A stretch of 64,000 nucleotides of DNA from Thiohalobacter thiocyanaticus (GCF_002356355.1 NZ_AP018052.1:1364001-1428000); one strand, 5' to 3'; numbered from the stretch's first letter, positions 24,309 to 33,942 are shown. Made by a program: numbers and translations. Notes: generated from the letters alone by a model not told the origin.

Positions 24309-25268
24309 TCAGCGACCGGTGTAGTGCCGATAAAGTGCATCCAGAACCAGCGTGGCCGAGTCCAGCAGGGCGTCGTCATCGGGCGCGCTGCCGCGCAGTC
24401 CGGCCAGTACGGCCTCGAAGCCGCCCGCCTCCGGGACAGGGCGACCACCTACGTCCAGATAATGAACCAGCCGGCCCAGTCCCTGCAGGCCCGGGTCCTG
24501 ATCGAAACCGAAACTCGTCTGCAGAACCTCGAAAGTGACCTTGTCAGCCACATGGGTGAATACCGCACCGTCGAAATCAAACCCCAGTGCCTCGTCCGGG
24601 CAGTCCTCCGGTCGTTGCAGCCAGACAAAGCGTGCTTCGGCATCGATGAAACGGCGGATAAGCCAGGCGCTTGCCACGCGATCGATCCACAGATTCCGGC
24701 GCGTGGCCCAGGTCCTGCCGGAATATGCCTTGATATCCCGGTGCTCGATGCAGCCGCTTTCCATCAGGGGTTCCCGGGGAGAGAAGATGCGGTTGATCAG
24801 ATCGGTCAGCTCCTGGAGTGCCTGCCTGGCCCGGGCATACGCTTCGCCGGGAAAGAAATCGATCCGGGCAATGGCTTCGAGCTGCCGCTCGGCCTGGCGC
24901 AGATGACGGCGAGCGGTCACCTCGTCGCTGTGCTGAGTTTCATGCTGCAGGTTCGAGAGCTGTGCTACCAGTTCGTGATAGGTTTCGGTGCGATCGAACA
25001 GTGATTGCATCTCCTTCTCAACCGGGGCGGCCTGTTCGGCTAACTCAAACAGCCAGGCGGTGCCACCGTCGGCGATGACACCGCTGCAGAGAGTTTCCAG
25101 GCTTGCCTGGTACGGTTGCGAGTAGGGCATGAGAGAGGCGCCATCGCGCAGGGTGGCGGCACCCAGTTCCCTGAGCGCACGCCATAGCCTCACGCGCGGA
25201 GTCCCAGCGTTCGGGCCGGATAAAGTTGCTAGGAAAAGCAACCACTTGGGAGTGTCTTCCTGTTTCAT
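24309..25268 (-). CDS. chrB: ChrB-type chromate resistance regulator
   Basis: A 319-residue protein with the two ChrB parts: an N-terminal region starting KWLLFLATLSGPNAGTPRVRLW, and a C-terminal domain with TWATRRNLWIDRVASAWLIRRF, ARFVWL, GFDFDGAVFTHVADKVTFEVL and LGRLVHYLDVGG. ChrB proteins sense chromate and control chrA expression. Some are also proposed to be enzymes. The ATG at 25268 begins the leftward chrB-chrA set. An inverted repeat just upstream (25275-25300) may be its operator. Confidence 0.85.
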   Translation of the reverse strand: MKQEDTPKWLLFLATLSGPNAGTPRVRLWRALRELGAATLRDGASLMPYSQPYQASLETLCSGVIADGGTAWLFELAEQAAPVEKEMQSLFDRTETYHELVAQLSNLQHETQHSDEVTARRHLRQAERQLEAIARIDFFPGEAYARARQALQELTDLINRIFSPREPLMESGCIEHRDIKAYSGRTWATRRNLWIDRVASAWLIRRFIDAEARFVWLQRPEDCPDEALGFDFDGAVFTHVADKVTFEVLQTSFGFDQDPGLQGLGRLVHYLDVGGRPVPEAGGFEAVLAGLRGSAPDDDALLDSATLVLDALYRHYTGR

Positions 25269-25274
25269 GTAAAG

Positions 25275-25300
25275 AATGTTACATATGGAGTATGAACATT
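25275..25300. promoter_or_regulatory. Inverted repeat upstream of chrB
   Basis: AATGTT (25275-25280) and AACATT (25295-25300) flank 14 bases, directly before the chrB start codon region, with TGTAA/TTACA extensions. The symmetric site fits an autoregulatory operator but is unproven. The rest of 25301-25595 shows no convincing gene. Confidence 0.3.
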
Positions 25301-25595
25301 ACAACAAAAATGCGGTCATCGTAGTTCAGGGATGTCTGTTCTATGTGCCTGAGCCTGAAATTTGATCGGCGAGTGCTCAGCATTGAAAGAGACTGTGGGT
25401 GTGCCGGGTGGGAATCCCTGTTACGAGAACTGCGTTGCCTTCGACGTATCCAACCAGGACACCGATAACGCTGGAATTCTGAGTAACATTGGTGATGATG
25501 GTTTGTCGGACAGGTGCCGACATCGTTACAGGCTTTCAATGCTCATGGATGTACGCTAGGATGCCGACGTCAAAGAATGGAGATGACAGTCGCTC

Positions 25596-25970
25596 ATGCG
25601 ATTCCTGGAATACAACAAGTGCCGCGTCATTATCAGCATCGTGCTGATGATGATGCTTGCGCAGTTGTTCTCCCCGCATTTCCATATCGCGGCTGATATC
25701 CACGATGGCCAGGACCACTCCCACGCGCATTCCCACGCGCTCGACAGTGGACAGCCCGGACATCAGGGCGCGGACCATGACGAAGCTTCATCAACGGATA
25801 CCGCGACCCAGGTGAAGCAGTCCGGGCTGTTTGCCGGCCTGGTCCTGATTCTGGTGGCGCTGTTCCTGCAGCGCCTGCCGCGCCTGCGTCATCGACCCCT
25901 TCTGCGTGGCCCCGCGCCACATGATCCACTCCTGCGTTTCAGACCCCCGCTCCGCGCACCGCCGCTCTGA
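25596..25970 (+). CDS. Small His-rich membrane protein upstream of czcC
   Basis: A 124-residue protein with an N-terminal hydrophobic segment (VIISIVLMMMLAQLFS) and a His/Asp-rich stretch with repeated HxH pairs (PHFHIAADIHDGQDHSHAHSH). A second hydrophobic helix (LFAGLVLILVALFLQRL) precedes a basic tail. The His cluster probably lies in the periplasm and binds metal. It precedes czcCBA by about 120 bases on the same strand. It resembles small accessory proteins found with cobalt-zinc-cadmium or nickel efflux operons. Specific function unknown. Confidence 0.65.
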   Translation: MRFLEYNKCRVIISIVLMMMLAQLFSPHFHIAADIHDGQDHSHAHSHALDSGQPGHQGADHDEASSTDTATQVKQSGLFAGLVLILVALFLQRLPRLRHRPLLRGPAPHDPLLRFRPPLRAPPL

Positions 25971-26092
25971 CCCCCTGATCCCGCTGGCGACCTTGCGGTT
26001 GCCGTTCTCTCTTGCCGCTTTACCGCGGTCTGAATTGATCCATGATATGCCCGGGTTGGCGCATATCGGTATGAACGAACTGGAGGCGAATC

Positions 26093-27310
26093 ATGTATCG
26101 CGCCATTGGAATGCTCGGCCTGTTGCTGTGCGCCATGACGGCGGCAGGGCAGCAGGGCGTTCTCACGGAAGACGCGGCCATCCGTATCGGCCTGTCGCGC
26201 AGTGCGGTGGATATGCGCACCGCGGGCGATGTCAGACAGGCGGAGGGCGACCTGCTGAGTGCCCGTACGCGCCCGAATCCCGAACTGAGCTATGAGCGGG
26301 AATCGCTGAACAACGCGGATGACCAGGTCGAGCACACGCTGCAATTGTCGCAGCGCTTCGATGTGGCAGGACGGCGGGCCCTCCAGATCAGGGCAGCGGA
26401 CCGCCATCTGGAAGCGGCACAGTACGGCACCCGGGCCTGGCGGGCGGAATTGAAGCGGCAGATCCGCGAACGTTATTTCACGACCCTGTATCAGCAGAAG
26501 CGGCGCACCGCCTATGCACGCACCCGGGAGGATATCCGTCTGCTGAGCAATACACTCGATCGCCGCCGACGCGAGGGCGACGTGGTGCTCTACGATTTCC
26601 AGCGGGTCAGAAGCGAGCGCGCGGCCCTGAAGGCCGAGGTCAGCGATACGGACGTAGCCTTTGACTCGGCCTGGCAGCGACTCATGGCCCTGCTGGGTGG
26701 CGAGGCGCAGGGCTATGCTGCTCTGGCAGGTAAGCTGGTCCCGGAACAGACGGTTCCGCAGACGCGTCTGGCAGACGCGCTGGAGGCCCACCCGAAGCTG
26801 CAGCGTCTCCGGACGCAGGCGGATGCCTATGCGCTGCAACGGCAGGCGGAAAACCGCAGCCTGCCGGATGTCACCGTCGGCCTGGGCGTGAGGCGCGAGG
26901 ATAGCGACCGCGGCGCCGATAACGGCCTGGTGCTCAGCGCCTCCATGCCGTTGCCCGTGTTCGACCGGCGCCAGGCCGGCCAGGCCCGTTCCCATGCGCG
27001 GGAGATGCTGGCGCGCAGTGAATACGCCCTGGCGCGGGATGAGGCGATGGCGGATCTGCAACGCCTGTGGACCCGGGTCACGCACTATCGGGACAGTGCC
27101 CGTGAGTTCCGTGCCGAGGCCGTTCAGGCCGCCGCGGAACTGATCGAAGTCGCACAGGCGTACTACCGCGCCGGTGAGATCGGCATCCTGGAACTGCTCG
27201 ATGCCTATCGCGGCGCGCTGGAAGCTGAACTGACAGCGCTGGAATTGGAATACAAGGCGCGCCTTGCCCACATCGAACTCGACTATCTGACCGGAGGTGC
27301 CGAGCAATGA
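26093..27310 (+). CDS. czcC: CzcC-like outer-membrane efflux protein (TolC family)
   Basis: A 405-residue outer-membrane channel subunit. It has a signal peptide and the two repeated halves of the TolC/OEP family: RTRPNPELSYERESLNN with LSQRFDVAGRRALQIRAAD, and NRSLPDVTVGLGVRREDS with SASMPLPVFDRRQAGQAR. The last part, AYYRAGEIGILELLDAYRGA, is typical of CzcC/CusC. TGGAGG precedes the start and its stop overlaps the start of czcB (ATGA). It forms the outer part of a tripartite metal pump with the next two genes. Confidence 0.9.
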   Translation: MYRAIGMLGLLLCAMTAAGQQGVLTEDAAIRIGLSRSAVDMRTAGDVRQAEGDLLSARTRPNPELSYERESLNNADDQVEHTLQLSQRFDVAGRRALQIRAADRHLEAAQYGTRAWRAELKRQIRERYFTTLYQQKRRTAYARTREDIRLLSNTLDRRRREGDVVLYDFQRVRSERAALKAEVSDTDVAFDSAWQRLMALLGGEAQGYAALAGKLVPEQTVPQTRLADALEAHPKLQRLRTQADAYALQRQAENRSLPDVTVGLGVRREDSDRGADNGLVLSASMPLPVFDRRQAGQARSHAREMLARSEYALARDEAMADLQRLWTRVTHYRDSAREFRAEAVQAAAELIEVAQAYYRAGEIGILELLDAYRGALEAELTALELEYKARLAHIELDYLTGGAEQ

Positions 27311-28884
27311 ACCGGCAGCATTCTATTCTCGCGGCCCTGCTGGTCGCGGGCTTGTTCACGTTCACGAGCGGTCACGCGCTAGATCAGGATAACAACGGTC
27401 ACGGCCACGATCATGGCTCCGCCGGCGATCATGCCGGACACGACACCGCGACGGGACATGACGATCACGGCGATCATGATCATGGCGCTGAGCCGGATCA
27501 TGCCGATCACGGCATGGAAAATGATCACAATGATCACGGCCACGACCACGCCGCCACCGGCGATCACGCGGATCATGCGGCTCACGACGCCGGGGCCGGG
27601 GGGCATGGCCATGGCGACTCCGATATTCCCGCCGAGGTGGTGACGCATTTCTCGCAACACACGGAACTGTTCGTGGAGTTTCCCGTGCTGAGCGTCGGCA
27701 ATGAATCCCCGTTCGCGGCGCACTTCACCTGGCTGGACGATTTCCGCCCGGTGGCCGGGGGCAGGGTGAGCGTGCTGCTGCACGGCGGAGACCTGCCGGA
27801 GGAGGAATTCACCGTGAAGTCGCCCTCCATCCCCGGCATTTTCCGGCCGGTGGTCGTCCCCCTGTACGCCGCCGAGCGGGAGGTGACGGTCATCCTCGAA
27901 TCGCCCCGGCAGACCAGCGTGCACCGGCTCGGGACTCATACCGTCTACCCGGACAAGGCAGACATCCCGCCACAGAGGGAGGAGGAGCCGGCCGGGGCCA
28001 TCAGCTACCTGAAGGAGCAGCAGTGGCAGGTCGACTTCGCCACGGCGCCGGTGGTGCAGCGCACCCTGCGCGAGTCCATCCGGGCGGTGGCGACTGTCCG
28101 GGCCGCCGACGACGGTGAGGCCGAGCTCAGCGCGCCGCACGACGGCCAGCTGGCCCGCCGCGGAGGCCGCTTTCCGACCGTGGGTACGCAGGTGCGCAAG
28201 GGCGAGGTCCTGGCCGTGGTTGGCTCGCCGCTCGGACGCGAGCTGCAGGGCCTGGGCCGGGACGTGAGCGGCACCGCGCTGCGTTCGCCCATCGACGGCG
28301 TCATCGCGCAGGTGCTCGCCACCGAGGGCAGTTATCTGCATAAGGGGCGGCCGGTGTTCCATATCATCGATACCCGGCGGCTGTGGCTGGAGGCCCGGAT
28401 TCCCGAAAACGAGATTCTGAAACTGCACGGCGCGGACGGCGCCTGGGTGCCGCTGCCGGGACGTGACTCGCCGCTGGTGATCGAGACCGCCGGTGATGAC
28501 GCCAACGGCCGGCTGGTGGCCTTCAGTCAGGTCATTGATTCACGTACCCGTACCGCGCCCCTGATCCTGGAGTTCGACAACCCCGGACAGCAGCTGCACA
28601 TCGGCATGCTGGCGCAGGCGCATATCTATACCGGCACAAAGGCGAACAGCCTGGCCGTGCCCGTGTCCGCCGTCGTGCGAGACAGCGGCGTGCCGGTCGT
28701 GTATGTCGAGCTCGGCGGCGAGACCTTCGAGCGGCGGGTGGTGCAACTGGGCATTCGCGACGGCGACAACGTCGAGGTGCGCAGTGGACTGGCCCCCGGG
28801 GAACGGGTGGTGAGCCGGGGTGCCTATCTGGTCAAGCTCGCTGCCTCCAGCCCGGCCGAGGCCGGGCACGGCCACGCGCACTGA
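27307..28884 (+). CDS. czcB: CzcB-like periplasmic adaptor with His-rich N-terminus
   Basis: A 525-residue membrane-fusion protein. After a signal peptide, residues about 25-100 are a His/Asp-rich repeat region (NNGHGHDHGSAGDHAGHD and more), probably a periplasmic metal-binding buffer. The adaptor body follows: a beta-barrel and lipoyl-like part (APHDGQLARRGGRFPTVGTQVRKGEVLAVV), then RSPIDGVIAQVLATEGSYLHKG and the membrane-proximal domain ending ERVVSRGAYLVKLAA. It links CzcC to CzcA. The long His tail and general features point to a divalent cation such as Zn, Cd, Co or Ni; the exact metal is uncertain. Confidence 0.9.
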   Translation: MNRQHSILAALLVAGLFTFTSGHALDQDNNGHGHDHGSAGDHAGHDTATGHDDHGDHDHGAEPDHADHGMENDHNDHGHDHAATGDHADHAAHDAGAGGHGHGDSDIPAEVVTHFSQHTELFVEFPVLSVGNESPFAAHFTWLDDFRPVAGGRVSVLLHGGDLPEEEFTVKSPSIPGIFRPVVVPLYAAEREVTVILESPRQTSVHRLGTHTVYPDKADIPPQREEEPAGAISYLKEQQWQVDFATAPVVQRTLRESIRAVATVRAADDGEAELSAPHDGQLARRGGRFPTVGTQVRKGEVLAVVGSPLGRELQGLGRDVSGTALRSPIDGVIAQVLATEGSYLHKGRPVFHIIDTRRLWLEARIPENEILKLHGADGAWVPLPGRDSPLVIETAGDDANGRLVAFSQVIDSRTRTAPLILEFDNPGQQLHIGMLAQAHIYTGTKANSLAVPVSAVVRDSGVPVVYVELGGETFERRVVQLGIRDGDNVEVRSGLAPGERVVSRGAYLVKLAASSPAEAGHGHAH

Positions 28885-28896
28885 GGGGGGGGCGGC

Positions 28897-31800
28897 ATGA
28901 TCAAACAAACCATAGACTGGTCGCTGCGCAACCGCCTGCTGATCTTCGCCGCTGCACTGCTGCTGCTTCTCTGGGGTGGCTATGAGTCGCTGCGCATGCC
29001 CGTCGATGTCTTCCCCGATCTGACTGCGCCCACCGTGACCGTGGTCACGGAGGCTCACGGCATGGCGCCGCAGGAGGTGGAAAGCCTGATCACCCGGCCG
29101 ATCGAGTCCGCCATGAACGGCGCTTCGGGCGTGCGCCGGGTGCGTTCGTCCACCGGCATCGGCATCGCGGTGATCTGGGTCGAGTTTGAATGGGGCACCG
29201 ACATCTACCAGGCCCGTCAGATCGTCAACGAGAAGCTGCAGCTGGCCAGCAGCTCATTGCCGCAGGATCTGCCGCGCCCGGTGCTGGCCCCGGTCACGTC
29301 CATCATGGGCGAGATCATGTTCATCGCGCTGCATTCGGATCGCCATGACCCGATGCAGCTCAAGACCGCGGCCGACTGGACGGTGCGCCCGCGGCTGCTG
29401 GCGGTGCCCGGGGTGGCCGAGGTGATTCCCAACGGTGGCCAGACCCGGCAGTACCAGGTCCGGCTCGATCCGGTCCGACTCGCCGCCTACGAGGTCAGCG
29501 TGGATCAGGTGCTCGAGGCCGCCGCCCGCACCAACCACAATGTCTCGGCCGGCTTCTATGTCGATGGCGGCCAGGAGGTTCTGATCCATGGCGAGGGCCG
29601 GGTGCAGGGTACCGAGGACATCGCCGAGACCCTGGTGGTGCGGCGCGACGGGCAGCCGGTGCTGATCCGTGACCTCGGCGAGGTCGACATCGGACCGGCG
29701 CCGATGCGGGGAACAGCCGGCTACAACGGCAAGGAAGCCATTGTCATCGGCATCCAGAAACAGCCCAATGCCAATACCCTGGAGCTGACCGAACGCCTGG
29801 ACGGGGTACTGGGCGACCTGCAGGCATCACTGCCCGAGGGGATGCGGATCGACACCCATCTGTTCCGGCAGGCGGATTTCATCTCCGTGTCCATCCACAA
29901 CCTCATGGAGGCCCTGCGCGACGGCGCCATCCTGGTGATCGCGATCGTATTCGTGTTCCTGGTGAGCCTCCGCGCCACCCTGATCACCCTGATCGCCATC
30001 CCCCTGTCGCTGGTTACGGCGGTGCTGGCACTGAAGGCCATGGGCAGCACCCTCAACACCATGACGCTCGGCGGCATGGCCATCGCCCTGGGCGCGCTGG
30101 TGGATGACGCCATCATCGTGGTCGAGAATATCGTGCGACGATTGCGCGAGAATGCGTTGCTTGAAGAGGAGCGCCAGCGCTCCCGCTTCCAGGTGGTGCT
30201 GGACGCGACACGCGAGATCCAGAGCTCGATTGTCTTCGCCACCCTGATCATCATGCTGGTGTTCCTGCCGCTGTTCTTCCTCTCCGGGGTGGAGAGCCGC
30301 CTGATGCAGCCGCTGGGCTTCGCCTACGTGGTCTCGCTGGCCGCCTCGCTGGTGGTGGCCATCACGGTCACGCCGGTGTTGAGCTACTGGTGGCTCAGTC
30401 GCTCCCGGACCGTGCGCAAGGGCCACGAATCTCGCCTGTCACGCGGGATGAAGTCTTTGTATGAAAAGCTGCTCAACCTGAGCGTCCGCCGCTGGAAGAC
30501 GGTGAGCGTGCTGGCCGTGGCCGCCCTCATTCCCGCTCTCTACGCAATCATGGTGGCGGGCAAATCCTTCCTGCCGGAGTTCAACGAAGGCAGCCTGACC
30601 GTCAGTGCCGTCACCCTGCCCGGGACCTCGCTGGAGCAGTCCGACGCCCTGGGGCGACGGGTCGAGAACACCCTGCTGCAGCATCCGGAGGTGGTGGCCA
30701 CCGCGCGGCGCACCGGCCGGGCGGAACTGGACCCGCACGCCCAGGGGATCCATGCCTCGGAGATGGAGGTGACCCTGGAGATGGGCGAGCGCAGCAAGGC
30801 GGAACTGCTGGCCGCGCTGCGCAGTGATCTGGGCAGCATCCCGGGGATGAACATCATCATCGGTCAGCCCATATCGCACCGCATCGATCACATGCTTTCC
30901 GGCACCCGGGCCAATATCGCGGTCAAGCTGTTCGGCCAGGACCTGTATGAGCTGCGCACCCTGGCGCAGCAGATCAAGGGCGAAGCCGAGACCGTACCCG
31001 GCGCGGTGGATGTCAGTGTCGAGCAGCAGGCCGACATCCCCTTCCTGAAGATCCATTTCGACCGTTCGGCGATCGCCCGGCACGGCCTGCACATCGAGGA
31101 TGTGGCCGAGGCGATCCGCACGGCCTACTTCGGCACCACCGTCTCCCGGGTGCTGGAGGGCAGGGCGAGCTTCGACCTGGTCGTCCGTTTCCGGGACGAG
31201 GCCAGGGCCGACATGGATGCCATCCGTGAGACCCTCATCACCACGCCCGAAGGCGCCCAGCTTCCGCTGCAGGCGCTGGCCGACATCCGCTACGATCTGG
31301 GGCCCAACACCATCAGCCGCGAGAACGTGCAGCGCAAGATCGTCATCATGGCCAATGTGGCCGGCCGGGATCTCAACAGCGTGGTCGAGGATATCCGACA
31401 GGGCGTGGAGGCGAATGTCGAGCTGCCGCGCGGTTACCATGTCGAGTACGGCGGTCAGTTCGAGAGCGCGGAATCCGCCACCCGGACGCTGCTGGTGCTG
31501 GGAACGGCGGTCATCATCGGCATGTACCTGCTGCTGTTCGTGGCCTTCCATTCCGCGCGTGACGCGGCGCTGATCATGGTCAACCTGCCGCTGGCGCTCA
31601 TCGGCGGGGTGGTCGGGGTGTATGCCATGGACGGCATCCTGTCCGTCGCCTCGATCATCGGCTTCATCACCCTGTTTGGTATCGCCACGCGCAACGGCGT
31701 GATGATGGTCGCCCACATTCAGAATCTTATCGCCTCCGGCGAGGTGACCGACGTCTTCACTGCCGTGAAACGCGGCGCCATGGAGCGGTTGATCCCGATC

Positions 31801-32004
31801 CTGATGACGGCGCTGGCCACCGGTCTCGCCCTGGTGCCACTGGCACTGAGCGCAGGTGAGCCGGGCTCAGAGATCCAGGCGCCCATGGCCGTTGTGATTC
31901 TGTTCGGACTGCTGAGTTCGACTTTCCTCAATATGATTGTGGTGCCGGCCCTGTATCTGAGGTTCGGGTCGGTGGTTAAGGGCTTCCAGAGCGGAAATAC
32001 CTGA
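28897..32004 (+). CDS. czcA: CzcA-like heavy-metal RND efflux pump
   Basis: A 1035-residue proton-driven pump of the HME-RND family with 12 predicted transmembrane helices and two large periplasmic loops. It starts SLRNRLLIFAAALLLLLWGG, then shows DVFPDLTAPTVTVVTEAHGM. The proton-relay helix has GALVDDAIIVVENIVRRL, and the second half carries the repeated RND pattern with FGIATRNGVMMVAHIQNL. Length and motifs match CzcA/CusA. It starts 12 bases after czcB with a G-rich ribosome site. The pump would move metal ions from periplasm or cytoplasm to the outside. Confidence 0.93.
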   Translation: MIKQTIDWSLRNRLLIFAAALLLLLWGGYESLRMPVDVFPDLTAPTVTVVTEAHGMAPQEVESLITRPIESAMNGASGVRRVRSSTGIGIAVIWVEFEWGTDIYQARQIVNEKLQLASSSLPQDLPRPVLAPVTSIMGEIMFIALHSDRHDPMQLKTAADWTVRPRLLAVPGVAEVIPNGGQTRQYQVRLDPVRLAAYEVSVDQVLEAAARTNHNVSAGFYVDGGQEVLIHGEGRVQGTEDIAETLVVRRDGQPVLIRDLGEVDIGPAPMRGTAGYNGKEAIVIGIQKQPNANTLELTERLDGVLGDLQASLPEGMRIDTHLFRQADFISVSIHNLMEALRDGAILVIAIVFVFLVSLRATLITLIAIPLSLVTAVLALKAMGSTLNTMTLGGMAIALGALVDDAIIVVENIVRRLRENALLEEERQRSRFQVVLDATREIQSSIVFATLIIMLVFLPLFFLSGVESRLMQPLGFAYVVSLAASLVVAITVTPVLSYWWLSRSRTVRKGHESRLSRGMKSLYEKLLNLSVRRWKTVSVLAVAALIPALYAIMVAGKSFLPEFNEGSLTVSAVTLPGTSLEQSDALGRRVENTLLQHPEVVATARRTGRAELDPHAQGIHASEMEVTLEMGERSKAELLAALRSDLGSIPGMNIIIGQPISHRIDHMLSGTRANIAVKLFGQDLYELRTLAQQIKGEAETVPGAVDVSVEQQADIPFLKIHFDRSAIARHGLHIEDVAEAIRTAYFGTTVSRVLEGRASFDLVVRFRDEARADMDAIRETLITTPEGAQLPLQALADIRYDLGPNTISRENVQRKIVIMANVAGRDLNSVVEDIRQGVEANVELPRGYHVEYGGQFESAESATRTLLVLGTAVIIGMYLLLFVAFHSARDAALIMVNLPLALIGGVVGVYAMDGILSVASIIGFITLFGIATRNGVMMVAHIQNLIASGEVTDVFTAVKRGAMERLIPILMTALATGLALVPLALSAGEPGSEIQAPMAVVILFGLLSSTFLNMIVVPALYLRFGSVVKGFQSGNT

Positions 32005-32056
32005 CTATAGTTCAGGCAGAACCGGTGAAGAAGGGAAGGGCGGCGCGGAGGACGGC

Positions 32057-32416
32057 ATGCTCTATTACGGACTGAAGATCACCATCACACTGGCGCTGAT
32101 CATCGCCGCGTCGGAGATCGCCAAGCGCAGCACGCTGCTGGGCGGTCTGGTCGCGTCGATCCCGATCGTCTCGGTGCTGGCCATGGTCTGGCTCTATGTC
32201 GAGACCCGGTCGGCGGTCAAAGTCGAGCTGTTCGCACGGGATATCTTCTGGATGGTGCTGCCGTCGCTGTCTCTCTTTATCTGTCTGCCCATCCTGCTCA
32301 AGCAGGGGTGGAACTTCTGGCTCAGCCTGGGAGTGTCGATCGCGGTCATGTTCGGCTGTTATCTGCTGGTGCTGATCCTGTTCAAGGATGTCAGTCCGGG
32401 TATGCTGAACAAATAG
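32057..32416 (+). CDS. DUF3147 small membrane protein
   Basis: A 119-residue inner-membrane protein with about four hydrophobic helices. The pattern EIAKRSTLLGGLVASIPIVS and WLYVETRSAVKVELFARDIF matches DUF3147. Function is unknown. It follows czcA by 52 bases, with GGAGGAC as ribosome site, so it is probably cotranscribed with the efflux operon. Confidence 0.8.
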   Translation: MLYYGLKITITLALIIAASEIAKRSTLLGGLVASIPIVSVLAMVWLYVETRSAVKVELFARDIFWMVLPSLSLFICLPILLKQGWNFWLSLGVSIAVMFGCYLLVLILFKDVSPGMLNK

Positions 32417-32420
32417 GCTC

Positions 32421-33092
32421 ATGGCGGGGAGCATGATGGAGCTGCCGTTCAGTCATGCCGGGTTCCTGGAGGTGTTCGCGGCTTTCAATAGCCGCTTCCT
32501 GCCGCTGTTGATCTTTCTGTGGGCCGTGACCGCTTTCGTCTTCTTACGGCTCCACTCCGGAGGTTCACAACTGAGTCGGTGGGTTGTGCTGCTGCTGGTC
32601 GTCCACTGGGGATGGGCGGGCGTGGCGTATCACTGGCTGTACTTCGCGCAAATCAACCCCGCCGCGCCCTTGTTCGGTGCTCTGTTTCTTCTGCAGGCAG
32701 GGCTTCTGGCCTGGTATGGTTTGTTCAAACGACAACTCGTTTTTGTTCCCGCAGCCCATGGCTGGTCGGCCATCGGCTGGCTGTTCATCCTCAGCGGACT
32801 GGCTTATCCCTTCATTACACCGGTTGCCGGCATGGAGTATCCGCTTTTGCCTGTATTCGGCATACCCTGCCCAACCACACTGATTACCATCGGTGCCCTG
32901 CTCATGGTGCCGAGAGAGCAGGTCCGTCCTGTTGCCGTGATACCGATAATATGGGCGGTGATCGGGGGATCCGCGGTGTTCCTGTTCAGAGTATGGCCGG
33001 ACCTGATGTTGTTCGCTGCAGCCATCCTGCTCGCGGTTTACAGTCTTGATGTCAGACGCTTTGCTCGCAGCATTCGATCACTTGGTAAATGA
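32421..33092 (+). CDS. DUF6064-like polytopic membrane protein
   Basis: A 223-residue protein with six or so transmembrane helices. LPFSHAGFLEVFAAFNSRFLP at the start and FGIPCPTTLITIGALLM later fit the DUF6064 family as I recall it. Function unknown. The start could also be one of the ATGs at 32433 or 32436, which give MMELPF or MELPF. It follows the DUF3147 gene by 4 bases and is the last gene of the metal segment. Confidence 0.7.
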   Translation: MAGSMMELPFSHAGFLEVFAAFNSRFLPLLIFLWAVTAFVFLRLHSGGSQLSRWVVLLLVVHWGWAGVAYHWLYFAQINPAAPLFGALFLLQAGLLAWYGLFKRQLVFVPAAHGWSAIGWLFILSGLAYPFITPVAGMEYPLLPVFGIPCPTTLITIGALLMVPREQVRPVAVIPIIWAVIGGSAVFLFRVWPDLMLFAAAILLAVYSLDVRRFARSIRSLGK

Positions 33093-33278
33093 CCAGATGG
33101 TCGGTTGAAGGTCACGAGGACGATGAATCAACAGCTTGCATTGGGAACGACGAGTACTGAAGGGAAGCGGAGAAAGAGTTTATTTGGTAACTTATTGATT
33201 ATAAAGATGGCGCGTGACCAGAACGAACACAGCGAGTTCAGGAAGTACTTGATGAAGCGCCGGAGGCGATTCTGAAGT

Positions 33279-33451
33279 GCCCGGAAGCATTATTCGCCGC
33301 TGGCGCGGCTCACCCCTCAAGGGGGCCGCTCGCTCACTGCGTTCGCTGCGCGTTGTCTCGGCCGGCCTCGGCTCGAACCTGGGGAGGTTCTCATCGGCCT
33401 CCGGGTCCACCGAACATGAAAAAGGCCCACCGCAGGGGTGAGCCTTTTTCG
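33279..33451. repeat. tRNA-linked degenerate repeat plus hairpin terminator
   Basis: A third copy of the repeat seen at 20347 and 20689, including CGGCTCACCCCTCAAGGGGG and GAACCTGGGGAGGTTCTCATCGG. It is followed by an A-run / GGCCCACC-GCAG-GGGTGAGCC / T-run hairpin at about 33419-33451 that could stop transcripts from both sides. From 33093 to 33942 no convincing gene is present. Confidence 0.6.
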
Positions 33452-33453
33452 TA

Positions 33454-33505
33454 TCTGGCGCGCCCGGAAGGATTCGAACCTCCGACCGCCTGGTTCGTAG
33501 CCGAC
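33454..33505 (-). repeat. tRNA-Arg 3' fragment, probable attachment site copy 2
   Basis: Identical over 52 bases to 20874-20925 and in the same orientation, again lacking the 5' half of the tRNA. Partial similarity continues beyond it, with GGGCTGTCCGCTGCACAC at 33549-33566 matching GGGCTGTCCGCTGCACAC at 20969-20986. This suggests shared integrase arm sites. Confidence 0.75.
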
Positions 33506-33901
33506 TTCAGCGAACTGAATAACCTTTAAAACCAATGGCTTGTGGTACGGGCTGTCCGCTGCACACACCTACCTAAGTCGTTGAAAGTTGGTATATCGCC
33601 ATATGTGCGCAGCACATGTGGAACACACCCGGATTGAGCATATAGCAAACCTTTTCTGCCGCCTGATGCCGTTCATCATCGTACCTTACCGATCGATGAT
33701 GTAACAGCGGTCGGCAGCGCTGGTGCGCTTGACTCTGATCAGCGGCAGGAGAGTGCCGCCTGGAAACGGTGCAGGCGCAGAGCGTACGATGCCAGTACCG
33801 CAAGCGGGTCTGTGTGAAACTGATACACACACCCTGCCGGTGCGTGACTTCCTTGGAGCCGCTAATTGTCAGCTTAAATCGCGACTATTAAATATCAGCC
33901 G

Positions 33902-33921
33902 CTAAGTAGGAGGCTACTTAG
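33902..33921 (-). terminator. Hairpin downstream of cas3
   Basis: A perfect 8-bp stem, CTAAGTAG with CTACTTAG, and a 4-base loop lie 22 bases past the cas3 stop. No T-run follows on the minus strand, so termination strength is uncertain. Confidence 0.5.
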
Positions 33922-33942
33922 GGCTGAAGAACTGGGTGTCAT

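Noticed and set aside
25362-25559. 65-codon plus-strand frame between chrB and the His-rich gene
   Set aside because: No ribosome site, uneven composition and no recognisable motif.
33573-33830. 85-codon minus-strand frame between the attachment copy and cas3
   Set aside because: No ribosome site, odd composition and no resemblance to any family.
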